Numbered from the stretch's first letter, positions 9,614 to 20,893 are shown. The stretch: DNA of 64,000 bases from CAVSJA01 sp963728145 (GCA_963728145.1 CAVSJA010000008.1:1-64000); one strand, 5' to 3'. The notes: a model not told the origin generated them from the sequence alone. Program-made: numbers and translations.

Positions 9614-10836
9614 GACACCGACCCATCGCGACTTGCCAGAAGTGGAAGACCCAAGGCCAACGACCCCGCAGCCAGGCCAGCGAGCATCACGGACAGGACC
9701 GCTGTTGGTGTATCACCAACTCCGTAGGCGACACCAATAGTCAACAGTGCGACCACGATCCACGTGGCCATGGTCCTCTTCGCTCGGGCTAACGCCAGCA
9801 ATGCCACCGAGCAGATCAGGGCGCCGGTAGCAACGACGGTCAACGCAGCTGCCAAGGCGTGATCCACTGGATCCAGCACTCCCTTTGCCCCGAAAATTGG
9901 AGCGATCACAGCTTCGCCCAGGAGCACACCGACCACTCCGGCGATGAATGTCAGGAAGAGAGTCCAAAGGCCGATGCGTTGTGCGTGGCGTCTCAGGTCC
10001 AGCCGCGACATCTCGGGAAGCCGCTGAGTGAACCTCCGCGTCATCGACGGAACCAACCCGAGGACGAACTGGTACGGCGCCCGGTACACGGCCATCGCCA
10101 CGAAGAGGGCAGAAACGAGGGCCGGGTTCCCCGAGGAAGTGGCGAGGACTGTGGGTGCGGCCACAAGGAGGAGGTGGTCGCATATTCCAGCCGTCGAAGC
10201 TGACAAGGGAAGCAAACGATCCTCATTCGACGTCGACCCCTCATCGACCGCAGACTGCGGGGTTCGGCCCGAGAGCCCGATCAGTGCAACCGAATAGCCG
10301 GCGAGAATGCCCACGGCATACCAAATCGGGCCTGCTTCGAGAAACGCGAGGATTATGGCAATGCCGGCCCTGACCAGGTTCTCGCCACCGACGACGCCAG
10401 CCAACTGAGTGGGGGACCCGTGCACCGCGAGCCATCCTCTCGCCTTTCCGGTCGCGTATGACCCGAGTGGAATGAGCGTCCCGACGATGGGCCACAGGAG
10501 GCTCGACTCGCCGAAGATCCGGACCCGATACAAGAAGAGAACCGGGATGACGAGGAGCAACAAGAGGACCAGCGGCATCAACTCGGATGAACGAGAGATC
10601 GACGTCTTCCCGATCAGGACCTCTCGGCGAACTGTCACCACCTGTGTCGAGAACGTGACGACGGCTGCGGCGATCGCCCAAACGGTCCATAACTGGGAGA
10701 TCGGACTGAACCCTTCGAGACCCAGGCTTCGCGTGGCGACCAGGACGAAGACAAACGCGCCGATTCCTGCGAGTGCCGATCCGGCGACGATCACCCAGCG
10801 ATCGCGCCACAGCGCCGTCGGTGATCTGCTGGACAC
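9607..10836 (-). CDS. Wzx/MATE-like polysaccharide flippase-family membrane protein
   Basis: This 409-residue, very hydrophobic protein has about twelve predicted membrane segments spread over its length, and begins with a basic segment followed by IVAGSALAGIGAFVFVLVAT and RSLGLEGFSPISQLW. That pattern resembles lipopolysaccharide flippases of the MOP superfamily, which turn lipid-linked sugar units across the membrane. If so, the locus has a flippase-like protein as well as an ABC exporter, perhaps for a separate lipid-linked precursor. It is transcribed away from the GT2 gene at 10957 across 120 bases. Family assignment rests on topology and the N-terminal block only. Confidence 0.65.
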   Translation of the reverse strand: MSSRSPTALWRDRWVIVAGSALAGIGAFVFVLVATRSLGLEGFSPISQLWTVWAIAAAVVTFSTQVVTVRREVLIGKTSISRSSELMPLVLLLLLVIPVLFLYRVRIFGESSLLWPIVGTLIPLGSYATGKARGWLAVHGSPTQLAGVVGGENLVRAGIAIILAFLEAGPIWYAVGILAGYSVALIGLSGRTPQSAVDEGSTSNEDRLLPLSASTAGICDHLLLVAAPTVLATSSGNPALVSALFVAMAVYRAPYQFVLGLVPSMTRRFTQRLPEMSRLDLRRHAQRIGLWTLFLTFIAGVVGVLLGEAVIAPIFGAKGVLDPVDHALAAALTVVATGALICSVALLALARAKRTMATWIVVALLTIGVAYGVGDTPTAVLSVMLAGLAAGSLALGLPLLASRDGSVSH

Positions 10837-10956
10837 GGGTGGGGATGGTATCGGCCTGGTCCTTGCCTACCGCATCGCCGTTGCCGCCGATCCCAGCCGA
10901 CAACACGGGTCTTCATCCGTCTGCGAGACTGATGGTGTGATGGCATTGCGCAGGAC

Positions 10957-11961
10957 ATGACCAACGTATCGGTGGTGATACCTGTCTATTCAGGCGAGGA
11001 CCATCTGGAAGAGCTGACTACCCGTCTCGACGAGCTTCGTGACGACTGGGTGGATCGATTCCAGGATGTGCGCGTGCACGAAGCGATCTTCGTGGATGAC
11101 GGATGTGTAGACGGCTCGGCGGAAATACTGGCGGTGCTCGCAGCGCGTCACGAGTGGGTCCAGGTGGTGACCCTCGCCCGGAATTTCGGGCAGCATCCTG
11201 CGACCAGCGCCGGGATCCTCTACTCCAGCGGTGACTGGGTGGCCACCATCGATGAGGACCTGCAACATCGGCCAGAGGACATCGAACACCTCCTCTACTC
11301 GGCGGCCACGAACGGGGCAGACGTCGTCTATGGGCAGCCGCTCGGGCCGGTCCATGGCTCGTGGAGAGACGCGATGTCCCGCTTCTACAAGAGGCTCCTG
11401 GCGATCATCACTGGCAATTCGGTTATCACCCAGTTCTCGAGCTTTCGCGTCTGCCGTGGCCCCGTCGCCCGCGCGGCAGCCAGCGTCTCGGGACACGAGA
11501 CCTATCTCGACGTCGCTCTTACCTGGTTCACCGACAGGTTCGTCTCGGAAGAGCTCGCAATGGTCGATCAGCGATATCAGGAATCGGGAAAGAGCGGGTA
11601 CTCGCCCTTGAAGCTGCTTGCGCATGCCCGTCGGCTCCTGATCTCCTCACACAGTCGCATCGCGGGGCTCGGCGTCATCGTCGGGGTCACGGCGGTGCTC
11701 TTGGCCCTACTCCTGACCCTGCGAGTGGTTGTGGGCCGCGTGACCGGCACAGAGGCGGTCTACGTGCCTGGATATGCATCCCTGATGGTCGTCACGCTGG
11801 TGTTCGGAGGGATCCTGGCGCTGATGCTGGTCGGTATCACCGAATACGTGACCAACATCGCCCTCCACACACAGGGCAAGCCAACGTTCTTCGCGGTCGA
11901 CCGAAGCGGCGACGAACGTCTCGCCAAAGATCTGCAATCAGGTGTCCGCTCTACTCGATGA
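10957..11961 (+). CDS. GT2 glycosyltransferase, DPM1/GtrB-like, with two C-terminal membrane helices
   Basis: The 334-residue protein starts with SVVIPVYSGEDHLEEL and carries FVDDGCVDGSAEIL and TIDEDLQHRPEDI, the nucleotide-sugar and metal-binding blocks of GT2 polyprenyl-phosphate sugar transferases such as DPM1, ArnC and GtrB. Residues from about 230 form two hydrophobic helices (LGVIVGVTAVLLALLLTL and SLMVVTLVFGGILALMLVG), as in GtrB. It probably loads a sugar onto a polyprenyl phosphate, giving the kind of donor used by the GT39-like enzyme upstream; that link is inference. The stop lies inside the start of the SDR gene (20-base overlap). Confidence 0.85.
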   Translation: MTNVSVVIPVYSGEDHLEELTTRLDELRDDWVDRFQDVRVHEAIFVDDGCVDGSAEILAVLAARHEWVQVVTLARNFGQHPATSAGILYSSGDWVATIDEDLQHRPEDIEHLLYSAATNGADVVYGQPLGPVHGSWRDAMSRFYKRLLAIITGNSVITQFSSFRVCRGPVARAAASVSGHETYLDVALTWFTDRFVSEELAMVDQRYQESGKSGYSPLKLLAHARRLLISSHSRIAGLGVIVGVTAVLLALLLTLRVVVGRVTGTEAVYVPGYASLMVVTLVFGGILALMLVGITEYVTNIALHTQGKPTFFAVDRSGDERLAKDLQSGVRSTR

Positions 11962-12857
11962 TCCCCGGGCGATCGACGCCGGGTCGGTGCTGGTCTTGGG
12001 CTCGGGCTCGATCGGCTCGGCGATAGCCAAGGGGCTCTCCTCGAGTGGCCTGAGCAGAACTCGGCCAGTCACCATCCCTTGGAATTCGAGACGGAGGGCA
12101 GAGGCCTTGCAGGTGGCGCTGGCCGGCCTTCCGGAGGACGGCGCAGCGCAATGCGGTTGTCTGGGCGGCGGGTCGTGCCGGATTCTCGGCCTCGACAGAT
12201 GAATGCGAGTCCGAGTTGGCCGCCTTCGAGGATGCAGCCGAGGCCATCGACGACCTGGTGACGCAGCGGGGCGAGGGTGGGGTCTCTCTCCATCTCGTCA
12301 GCTCGGCCGGGGGCCTCTACGAAGGGCTGACACGCGTATCGACAGACTCACCGATGAGTCCCAAGCGTCCATACGGGATCCTCAAGGAGGAACAGGAGCG
12401 GCGCGCCCGTGAGATGGCGCAAGCGATCCCGGTACGGATCTACCGGGTCAGCTCGGTATACGGATCCCCGCAGCCAGGTCATCGTGGCGGTCTGATCGCC
12501 GAGTTGATCAAGAACGGTGTCGAACGTCGCCCCAGTGCCCTTTACGGCGCCATGGACACCCTCCGCGACTACGTCGGGGACGAGGAAGTGGGGCGTCACA
12601 TCGCGAGGACGGTGATGAGGTGGGGCCGTCGGGCGAAAAACCCGAGATGCTGGTGTCGGGCCGGCCCACCTCGGTCGCTCAGGTGGTCGACCTGGTCGAG
12701 AAGGTGCTCCGCAGACGGTTGCTGGTGTCGTTCGAGGACGCGTGGAATGCCCGGGACATCACCTTCGACTCGGCGCTCAGGGCGCCGGATTTCCATCCGG
12801 AGCCGCTCCGAACCGGAATCTCCCGACTGCTCAACCAGATATCTGAGCCGACGCTGA
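11942..12857 (+). CDS. NAD-dependent epimerase/dehydratase (SDR), two frameshifts
   Basis: From the GTG at 11942 the protein has a Rossmann nucleotide-binding motif VLVLGSGSIGSAIAKGL. After a shift near 12150-12210 a second frame gives LHLVSSAGGLYEG, then the catalytic-type KRPYGILKEEQERRAREMAQ (Tyr and Lys of the YxxxK motif) and IYRVSSVYGSPQPGHRGGLI. A second shift near 12620 leads to the C-terminal part PEMLVSGRPTSVAQVVDLVE. These are the order and spacing of extended SDR sugar-nucleotide epimerases. The third frame stays open to 12958, into the convergent sulfotransferase gene; the true end is probably near 12857. The sugar substrate is unknown. Confidence 0.7.
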
Positions 12858-13604
12858 TCACCCGTTGGCGAGTGAGGCACGCCTCGCAGACAGCTGCTCC
12901 CAGAGCTCGCGTGTGGGCGAAGGGAGATCAACGGCCTCAGATGGGTCGAAATGTTTGAGCGTCGGGGCGAAACGAGCCCGCAACGTTGCGACCAGCTCGG
13001 TAGGTGTGGCTTCGACGCCCAGGAACCGGGCGAGTCCCGCAAGCTCGGCTTCGGGGGCCTCACCGGCGAGGACATCGAAGTCCACGTAGTGCACTCTGTC
13101 GTGGGCGATGGCCAGGATGGCTCGGGCGTGGTAATTCCAAAAGCCGTACGAAATCCCCAGCGGCACCCGCTGACGCCGCTTGAGAGAAAGGGCCACCTGA
13201 TCCGGACGGCGGAGGCAAACCACGATCTCGCTCACGTGGGGTCGCCACGAGTCGAGGGTCAGCACGAACCGGGGATCCTTGACATGCAGATCCCCGATAT
13301 CGGAAGCCGTCTGCTCGATCTCCCCACGCATGACGTTGCCCCTCGCCGCTATGACCTCGGGCGAAGGTTGTGTCAGGTACCGAATCTTGCCAAGGGAGGA
13401 CGAAGCCACACCCTGCGTCCGGGTGAAACCAGTGATGAGCCGATTGTTGAGGTCGACTACGTCGCGTCTCTCGAAGTACCCCTTCTGATTCCACTCGTCC
13501 GCGGCGTAGAACTCATCGTGGTCACCGAAGTCGAGACCCAGAGCGTCCAGGGTCATGGCGACGAGCGACGTCCCCGATCTATGCATTCCGGTCACGACCC
13601 TCAT
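12858..13604 (-). CDS. Sulfotransferase family protein
   Basis: The 248-residue intact protein begins RVVTGMHRSGTSLVAMTL; the GMHRSGTS loop matches the 5'-phosphosulfate-binding motif (consensus xxRSGTT/S) of PAPS-dependent sulfotransferases. Residues near 100-140 (HVKDPRFVLTLDSWRPHV, then VCLRRPDQVALSLKRR) correspond to the region that carries the 3'-phosphate-binding residues. It lacks a membrane anchor, so it should act in the cytoplasm on nucleotide- or lipid-linked sugars before export. It is the first of three sulfotransferase genes in a locus that also makes PAPS. Start is the ATG at 13604. Confidence 0.85.
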   Translation of the reverse strand: MRVVTGMHRSGTSLVAMTLDALGLDFGDHDEFYAADEWNQKGYFERRDVVDLNNRLITGFTRTQGVASSSLGKIRYLTQPSPEVIAARGNVMRGEIEQTASDIGDLHVKDPRFVLTLDSWRPHVSEIVVCLRRPDQVALSLKRRQRVPLGISYGFWNYHARAILAIAHDRVHYVDFDVLAGEAPEAELAGLARFLGVEATPTELVATLRARFAPTLKHFDPSEAVDLPSPTRELWEQLSARRASLANG

Positions 13605-13736
13605 CGGCTCATTATGGCTTCAGCTTGCTTCCGTGATTGCTTCCGGGTCGACTCCCTCGTGCTTCGACCAGCGTTACCCTCGGGGCAAGCCCATTCCCCA
13701 TCTTTCGGGTATCCCTCCGATTCGAAAGGCAGGCTC

Positions 13737-14583
13737 TTGGACGCGAAAGGACCTGATGAGCCACGCGGCGCCCACGGCGACCGCCTTGTGATCTTCCGCG
13801 ATCTGCTCAGCGCGCTACCTCCCGGCCGTCTTCTCGACCTCGCCACCGGGCACGGCGGGTTTGCCTTGATCGGCCAGGAGTTGGGGTGGGAGGTCACCGC
13901 CGTCGACGCCAGGACCGAGCGCATGCCCATGACCCCTGGCATCGAGTGGGTTCAAGCCGACGTCAGACAGTTCCCCACCGACGGGTACGACGTGATCACG
14001 ATTCTGGGACTCCTCTATCACCTCGAGCTCGAGGCTCAGGCCGATCTCCTGCGTCGGTGCTCGTCGACACTTACTGTCATCGACACCCATGTCTCGATGC
14101 GCCCGACCACGCTCATGGAGGGCTATCTCGGCCATTTCTTCGAGGAGATACTGTCGGCGCACACCGCATCCTGGGGCAATCCACTCTCGTTCTGGCTGAC
14201 CGAGGAATCGCTCTATCGGCTTCTTCTGACGAGTGGGTATGCCTCGGTGCTCAAAGTACTTGCCCCCGCCCGTGACAGCCGATCGCACGTTCCATGTCGT
14301 GGCTCCAGAGTCCCATCCGAACCTCGAAGAGTTGAAAGGAAGATTTCGGAGCAGTAACGGGTCTTATCGCATCGAGCCACGGCTGGAGAACGTGGCGGTT
14401 GGATCCGTCGACGACCACATGTATCAACGGGTCTCTGAGATGGAGGCACTGCGCGAGGAGCGGGACAGCGCTCGTGACGCGTTGGCACGTCTCCGCAATC
14501 GCAAGTCGGTGCGATTGGCGCTGCAAGGCGCCTCTCTCGTCAAGCCGTTCTACCGGGACAACCGCCAGGAACCGCCTGACTAA
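13737..14583 (+). CDS. Class I SAM methyltransferase with coiled-coil tail (frameshifted)
   Basis: Motif I is GRLLDLATGHGGFALIGQEL, followed by WEVTAVDARTERM and the LLYHLEL segment, which fits small-molecule or sugar class I methyltransferases. Near 14265, in a C-rich run, the likeness moves to another frame that adds TFHVVAPESHPNLEELKGRF and a charged, coiled-coil tail ending RNRKSVRLALQGASLVKPFY before the stop at 14583. No ATG fits the frame; the TTG at 13737 is a guess, and a GTG inside RLVIFRD is the alternative. It ends nine bases before the convergent GH26-like gene. The target of methylation is unknown, perhaps a sugar of the local polymer. Confidence 0.7.
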
Positions 14584-14591
14584 CTCGTGTC

Positions 14592-16110
14592 TCAGCTGGT
14601 CAGGGACCGACGCAGAAACGCTGCCATCTGGCCCCGCGTCACGAGATCCGTCGGGCAGAACCTGTCGTTGTCAGGAGGGTTGCACCCCATCGTTATCCCG
14701 GCTCTCGCAACCTTGTTGATTGCGGCTTGGAAGATCGAGGATCGGTCGTCGACAAAGAAGTCGGTGCCAGCCGGCGCCAGGTTGAACGTCCGCGCCAGGA
14801 ATGCCGCCATCTGTTCGCGGGTGATTGCCTGGCCCCCGCAATAGGTACGTCTTCCGCAACCTTGCGTGATCCCGGATTCGAACAGCTGGTTGGCCGCGTT
14901 TTCGTAGAACTGCCCCTGGTCATCGGTGAAATGGTCCGCGGTCGCAGAGGGCAGATTCAGAGCGCGAGCGATGAAGACGGCCATCTGCCCCCTTGTGACG
15001 CTGTCGTCGGGGCAAAATCTGGTATTCAGCGGTGGGTTGCATCCCTTGGTGATGCCCTGGTCGGCAAGCCAGCCAATGGCCGCCTCGAAGGTATGCCCGT
15101 GGACATCGAGAAAACCGGTGCCGAACCTCGCCTGACGGTCGCTCATCCACGCGTCCATCCTCCCGTCGAATATCCATGAGGCCTGATTGGGGGCGCTCCA
15201 CGTGGCGTAACCCCTCCGGAACGACTCGTCGAGCTGCCCGTTGGCCAGCACCCGGTAGTCGAAGTCCTTGAGCCGGTTGAAATACACGGCGCCGATGACC
15301 TGGTCGTGGGCCTTCAGTTTGGTGAACATCTCGGTCAGCCACGCAGCCCGATCCGGGCTGACCACCGAGGCGGTCTGGGTGATCAGGATCGGTTTGACCA
15401 GTGATATCTGTGTTCGCATCTGGTCGATGTGTCTCTGAAAGGTCGCCTCGTAGTCACGCCAGGGGTCCCCACGGTTGAACTTGGAGAAGCCGATCACGTC
15501 TACGACTTGATCTCCTGGGTAGTAGGCCTCGTAGTCACCGGCGATCCCATTCGGCGAGAAAACGAATCGGATCTGACTTGGCGTCAGGCCCTTGTCGAGC
15601 AAAGCGTTGCGGATGCGTTGGTAGCCGGCCTTGTACCCGGATGGGTTCAGTCCCCAAGGGTGCTCGCCCAGGTTCATCTCGGGGAGGGGCGCGACCAAGA
15701 CGTGTCGGCCGGCATCTTGGTCGAGCCAGCCGGCGAGAGCGGTCGACATGGCGTTCAGGTTGGCGCTCTTGCCCCCGTTGTTCAGCGCGGCGAGGTCTTG
15801 AGTGCCGATCTCGATGTACGGCGTGAGCCCCAGATCCTGGAGATCCGAGAGAATGCGCGGGAATGAATGGGGCCGACCAATTCGTCTCCAACCCCCAGAA
15901 GAGCTGGTAGAACGCCGGAGACCGCCCGGCCTCCTGTCTGAAGTCGGCGAGGTCCTGGCGGAAATCACCACCGGTGGCGAATCCGAGGAGAGTGGGCTTT
16001 TCCGGTGCGGCTACGGCGGGGGCGGAACCAACCGGGACCAGCCCGGCGACCAGTGCGATGCTGATGACGAGCCGTCGGAGTCGACCGTGGCGGAAGGGGG
16101 GCATCAGCAC
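14592..16110 (-). CDS. Secreted GH26-like glycoside hydrolase with three SLH-like repeats (frameshifted)
   Basis: The start at 16110 gives a basic N-terminus and a signal peptide (LVISIALVAGLVPVG, then SAPAVAA). The mature part begins KPTLLGFATGGDFRQDLADF; after a frameshift near 15870 it continues LGLTPYIEIGTQDLA, VAPLPEMNLGEHPWG and VVDVIGFSKFNRG, resembling GH26 beta-mannanase-like TIM barrels, with the Glu of PLPEMN a candidate acid/base. The last 170 residues are three SLH-like repeats: GCNPPLNTRFCPDDSVTRGQ, then a short variant with GCGRRTYCGG, then GCNPPDNDRFCPTDLVTRGQ. It is probably anchored to the cell envelope and acts on a beta-linked polysaccharide; the substrate is inference. 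Confidence 0.72.
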
Positions 16111-16176
16111 CGGTATCGGCAGATCATCGGATGTCCTGAGTGCATGGATCTGAAGTTTGTTCTGGTTGCTCTCCTA

Positions 16177-19100
16177 TCAGGGGCCGGCGAGCACGCGTGG
16201 CTCCGTGGTCCCTGTCCCTGCCTCGCCGACCGGGCGAGACTCCAGATCGAGAGGCCGTGAGGCGAGCAGGGGTTGGATGAGGTCCATTATCTGTGCGGCT
16301 CGATGGGAGAAGGTGTGTTCGGCGGCAACGAGAGCCTGAGCCTCATGTGAAATCGCCTTCCGCCGGTCGTCGTCGGAGATGAGGTCCCTCACTGTCACCT
16401 CCAGTTGCTCTGGATCGGAATATACCGGCACCAGATCGCCGAACAACTCGTCGAGTCCGGCCACCGCATCGGAGATGACGATACCTCCGGCGGCGAAAAC
16501 GTCGAATATCCGATTCGAGACGAAGCCGAGGTCGCGCATATCCGGCCAGTGGTCGTTCAAAACCACCTTGGCGGATGCATACAGGCGAGCCAGGTCCTCG
16601 TTCGGGAATAGGTCGCCCTTCAGGTAACGCGCCGGGATGCGACCTGTCCAATCACCTCCGTACACCGACAACGGAAGCCCCCGGTCGATCGCCCAGTCGA
16701 CCGCAGGGCGTTTCTGACCCCGGCTGTTGCCCAGGAAAACCACCTCGTTGGCCAGCTTCGGGTCTGGCTCGACCGGATGGAATCGCCGGTGATCGGTCGC
16801 CTGGGGCATGAAGACGACCGGCGTCTGAGTCTGCCCCTGCAGCCACTCGGCATGCCTGCGGGATGCAACCAGAACGAGGTCGTATTTCTCGAGCTCGCGC
16901 ACTGACACGTCGTTGGGGTGGCTGACCAGCCACATGATGTTGAGGTGCGCCGGCTTTGGGGTGTAGCTCGACAGCCCGCGTAGGTGGATCACAACATCCA
17001 CCGCCTGTTTCGCGGGCAAGTCCCACTCGGGCAGGATGTGGACTTCCGTCGGCATCCCGACCTGGGTGAGGGCGGCGGCCAAGCCCGAGGCGAAATGACT
17101 GTCGCCCCAATAGGGCATGACGTCCCGGTCCGGGACCCCGATCTTGATGGCGCAGCGAGGACGCTCGATTTGTGCAAGTGCCTGGTGGATGAATTCGGCT
17201 GGTCTTCTCGCGTAGGTGTGGTGGGCCAGCACCTCGTCACGCAGACGCTCAGTGAGTTGTACCCGTGCCTCGTCGTCGTCGAGATAGCGATCGAGAAGAG
17301 CGCGCAGGTCGTCGCGCCCGGTGTAGGTAGGCAACAGCCCTCCGAACAGCTCCTCCGACCCTTCGACGTTGTTGGTCAGGACCAGCGTCCCGCTGGCCAG
17401 TGCGTCGAACACCCGGCTGTTCATGAACGCGTACGGGAGAGTGTGTATGGCCGTGTCGTCCAGCGCGATCCTGGAGGACCGGTACACATCGGGCAGCAAG
17501 TCGTAGTCGAGGCTTCCCCTCCAGTACCGCGAAACACGGGGGTCGCTCTCCCAGCCCTTCCCGAAAATCTGGAAGCGCTCGCCTGGGTGGACATCGAGCA
17601 AACCAACCAGGCTGCGGGCGACGCCCCATTTGTTCCCGGTGAACACATAGTCTGAGTCGAAGGTCGGGACGGAGGGACCGGGCCGGAAGCGCTGTGCATT
17701 TGTGGCGAGCGGAATCCTGGGGGGCGCGTATCGGGATCGGCGGGAGATGAAGTCTGCTCCCTTCTCACTCGAGGCGATGACCATGTCGTAGGCCTCGAAC
17801 CAAGGTTTCTCGAGCCATCGGTCCACCCAGTTGCGTACCCACGCGATGGTGAAGGCGCCATCCGGTGCGCGGGTGACGTCATATGAGTCGAGGAGGGAGA
17901 TGAGCAAGTCGACTTCCCCGTCGACCCGATACCAGCCATCCTCGTGACGCTCGATGTACCTCACGTTCCAACCCTCGGCTGCGAACGCGTCTCCGAGCTC
18001 GTGTGCGGTGTAGTAATCGCCCCAACCCATCGACGCATCGTCCTGGGTCACCGTCAAGGCCACCGTGCGCGAGGTCTTCCCGCTGAAGAGCCCGGTGCCG
18101 GCGAGGATGTCGCGTCTCACTGACCTGGTCAGACGGGGCCCCCGGGTCTCTGCGAGGTGCTGGTGGTTGCGGCGCCGGTTCATGTTGGTGAGCTGGGCAG
18201 CCACCTGGTTCTGCGTTGCGGACTCGTGATGGAAGAGGACCGCCTGTCCGGTGACGACAATTTTGCCGTACGGCCGCAAGGCGAGACAGAGCTCGACGTC
18301 CTCGGTTCCGTAGACATAGCTCTCATCGAAGCCGCCAACGATGCGGAACGGTTCAGCCCTGACCAACAGGACCGCCGCTGTGGCCGCAGGTACCGCGATC
18401 GACGTCGGCCAGGCTCGGAGCCAGGGGATCAGGCTCGTGGACGTTGACAGGGTGTACCGCCCCCTCCCGGAAATCGAAGCGGATTCCCGAATGCTGAACC
18501 GTCAGATCGGTTTCGCGATCGCCTCGCACCGGATAGACGAGCTCGGCCCCTACTCCGGCGACAGAGGCATCGCCTTGGAGTACCTCGACCAGGGCGCCCA
18601 GCCAACCGGGGTTGATGGGCTCTATGTCGTTGTTCAGGAACAGGAGGAAGTCGCCCTTGGCCACCTCCGCCGCCTGATTGTTGCCGTGGGAGAACGAGCT
18701 GTTGTGGTCGTTGCGAATGACTCGCAGAGGGAAGCCTCGTTCCTGGGCGAGGACCTCGCTGGTGTCGTCGGTTGAGCCGTTGTCGACAACGATCACCTCG
18801 AACGAGCGGTACGCGGTCGACTCGTCGAGGCTGGCCAGGATTCTTCGCAAGTGCGTTGCTCCGTCCCGGGTCAATATCACGATCGACACCAAGGGACCGA
18901 CAGTGAGCGTGGACCCGGGCCTGGCGGCCATGATCGCTCTCGTCAGCTTTTGCTGACTGCGGGAGGTTGGTGGCTTTCTTGGCGAAGGCCCCCCGCCGGA
19001 GGCCTCCGTCGCATCAGCCGAAGCGGGAGACCTGCCCGGTTTCAACCTGCGCATGGCCCTGATGGGCGGCCCGGCCAGACTCGCCACGCGAAGGGCGAAC

Positions 19101-19288
19101 CGCACCGATCGTCGCGATTGGAGTCGGTTATAGCGGCGCTTGACAGCGGCCGTTTCCGTTCTGGCGGTCGCCAACTCGCGCTTGATGGAACGATGCACCG
19201 TCTGAAGTTCGCGCAGGTCGGCCTGCGCCGCCATTTCGTTCTGGCGAGACTCCTGCTCATCGGCGCGCAAAGTTCGGATCGGTCTCAT
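16177..19288 (-). CDS. Multi-domain glycosyltransferase: coiled coil, GT2, two CgeB-like GT domains (frameshifted)
   Basis: Start 19288 gives a charged coiled-coil N-terminus, then QSRRSVRFALRVASLAGPP. A GT2 domain follows: VSIVILTRDGATHLRRILA, EVIVVDNGSTDDTSE, LLFLNNDIEPINPGWL. Near 18385 the frame changes and continues AATAAVLLVRAEPFRIVGGF, then GTEDVELCLALRPYG, the usual end of a GT2 fold. Two tandem GT1/CgeB-like domains come next, marked by PYAFMNSRVFDALASGTLV and GFVSNRIFDVFAAGGIVISD. Whole length is about 1,037 residues. The N-terminus overlaps the methyltransferase gene at 19257-20189 by 32 bases in another frame, so the two may really be one protein. It probably builds several linkages of the polymer. 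Confidence 0.8.
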
Positions 19289-20189
19289 TCAGGTGCGCAA
19301 CCTCGTTACGAGCGGCATCGCGCTCCCGGGTCACAGAGTTGAGGGTCTTCTGGAGCTCGGTGATCTCCGATTCCCGACTGACGAGCACTGCCCGATCGCT
19401 GTCCCGTTCGAGCTGGCGGTCGATCGCCTCGACTTGGTATTCCAGACGGAGTTCCTCGACCTTCTCGAGCACCTGCCTCAAGGCCGATCCGGATCTGATC
19501 TCCTCGAGCAGGTCAGCAACTGGCGATCCCGGATCATCGAGTGTCGCCCTATAGAGAAGTGCGAGACTGTTGATGCCGGGAACCACGAGCAGGCGGAGAT
19601 CGAGTCCCGAGCGGTCCATGAAATCTTCGACGGCGGTGAGCACCCCGTTGCGTGGGCCACCTTCGTGGCGGGCATTGAAGAGATGCTTGTTGAGGCCACC
19701 CCCTGGGTCGAGATCAGCGCGGCCAGGCCGCATGCCCTCCTGTCGATGGGGATGCCGATGCGGCGCCGGAATCCGACCGGGCTCGTAATAGAGGTCGCGG
19801 CGGCCGTATGGCCAGCCCACGTCATGTAGGAGGACGAAGGGAAAGCTGCCACCACCCTGGCGGACTCCCCGAGGATCTCGAGCTCGTGGAAGACCGTGTG
19901 CCAGTTGTGGTCGCCGTCGATGAGCACGACGTCGGGAGATTTGACCGCTCCGAGGGCATCGAGGCTGATGGCACGATGGAACACGAGGTGTTTCGGATAC
20001 TCCTCCAGCCATTCGTCCACGTCGTACTTGGGGAACGGGTCGATCACGTGAATGACGGCGTTGGATCGCTGGCCGTACTCGAGGAGATTGCCGGTGTTGA
20101 AGCCCTGGTCCGAGCCGATCTCAACGATCACGCTCGGGCTCGAGGCGCTCCAGCAACGGCTCGATTATCGGTTTCCAGAATCGGTACAT
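19257..20189 (-). CDS. Cephalosporin hydroxylase/Methyltransf_24-like SAM enzyme with coiled-coil tail (frameshifts)
   Basis: The ATG at 20189 reads YRFWKPIIEPLLERLEPE; after a shift near 20130 the next frame gives IVEIGSDQGFNTGNLLEYG (motif I) and VVLIDGDHNWHTVFHELEIL. A second shift near 19850 leads to FPFVLLHDVGWPYGRRDLYY, a hallmark of the CmcI/rhamnosyl O-methyltransferase-like family. The C-terminal 80 residues are strongly charged and probably coiled coil, ending at 19257. Motifs fit O-methylation of a sugar, but that is family-level inference. With one more indel the coil would run straight into the glycosyltransferase downstream. Confidence 0.72.
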
Positions 20190-20328
20190 CAGCGGGATCC
20201 CCGGTTAGAGGGGCTGCAGGGCACGGGCCGATCAGGTTAATACGGCGTCGTCTGGATACTGGATCGCGGCCGATGGGCATTTCCAGACCGATCGGGCAGC
20301 AGGACGCACGGTTAGCGTGTGAGCTCTC

Positions 20329-20879
20329 GTGGATACGGAGAAGACCAGGTTTCCGGAGGTTCTGCGTCTACGGCCGCGACTCTTGACCGACGAGCGTGGC
20401 CATTTTTCTGAAACCTGGAACGCGGCCGGGTTCGAAGAGATCGTCGGGCCAGGGTTCACCTTCGTCCAGGACAATCATTCGCGTTCGAGAAAGGGAGTCC
20501 TGCGGGGTCTCCACTATCAGCTTCCCCCTCGACCCCAAGGAAAGTTGGTGCGGGTGGTCCGAGGTCAGGTCTTCGACGTTGCCGTTGACATCCGACGCTC
20601 ATCCCCGACCTTTGGCGAGTGGACTGCGGTCATGTTGTCCGACGACAACAGCGAGCAACTGTGGGTCCCGCCAGGGTTTGCTCACGGATTTCTCGCACTC
20701 AGCGACCCCGCAGACGTCATCTACAAGGTCACCGAGTTCTACTCGCCCCAGACACGACCGTTCGCTGCGCTGGGACGACCCGGACATCGGCATCGATTGG
20801 CCGCTCGACGGCGAGCCGTTCTTGTCCGATAAGGACGCCAGTGCCCCATCTCTACAAGAGAGCGGAGGTCTTCGCCTAG
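20329..20879 (+). CDS. rmlC: dTDP-4-dehydrorhamnose 3,5-epimerase (frameshifted)
   Basis: RmlC is the third enzyme of dTDP-L-rhamnose synthesis. From the GTG at 20329 it shows DERGHFSETWNAAGF, VQDNHSRSRKGVLRGLHYQ with the catalytic His, GKLVRVVRGQVFDVAVDIRR and WVPPGFAHGFLALSD. Near 20760 the frame changes to LRWDDPDIGIDWPLDGEPFL, a typical RmlC C-terminus, and a second shift near 20845 would give the ending HLYKRAEVFA with a stop at 20879. It stands alone, about 1.5 kb before rmlB-rmlA-rmlD, with a minus-strand glycosyltransferase gene between. Confidence 0.88.
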
Positions 20880-20893
20880 GAGTTCCACTCGGA

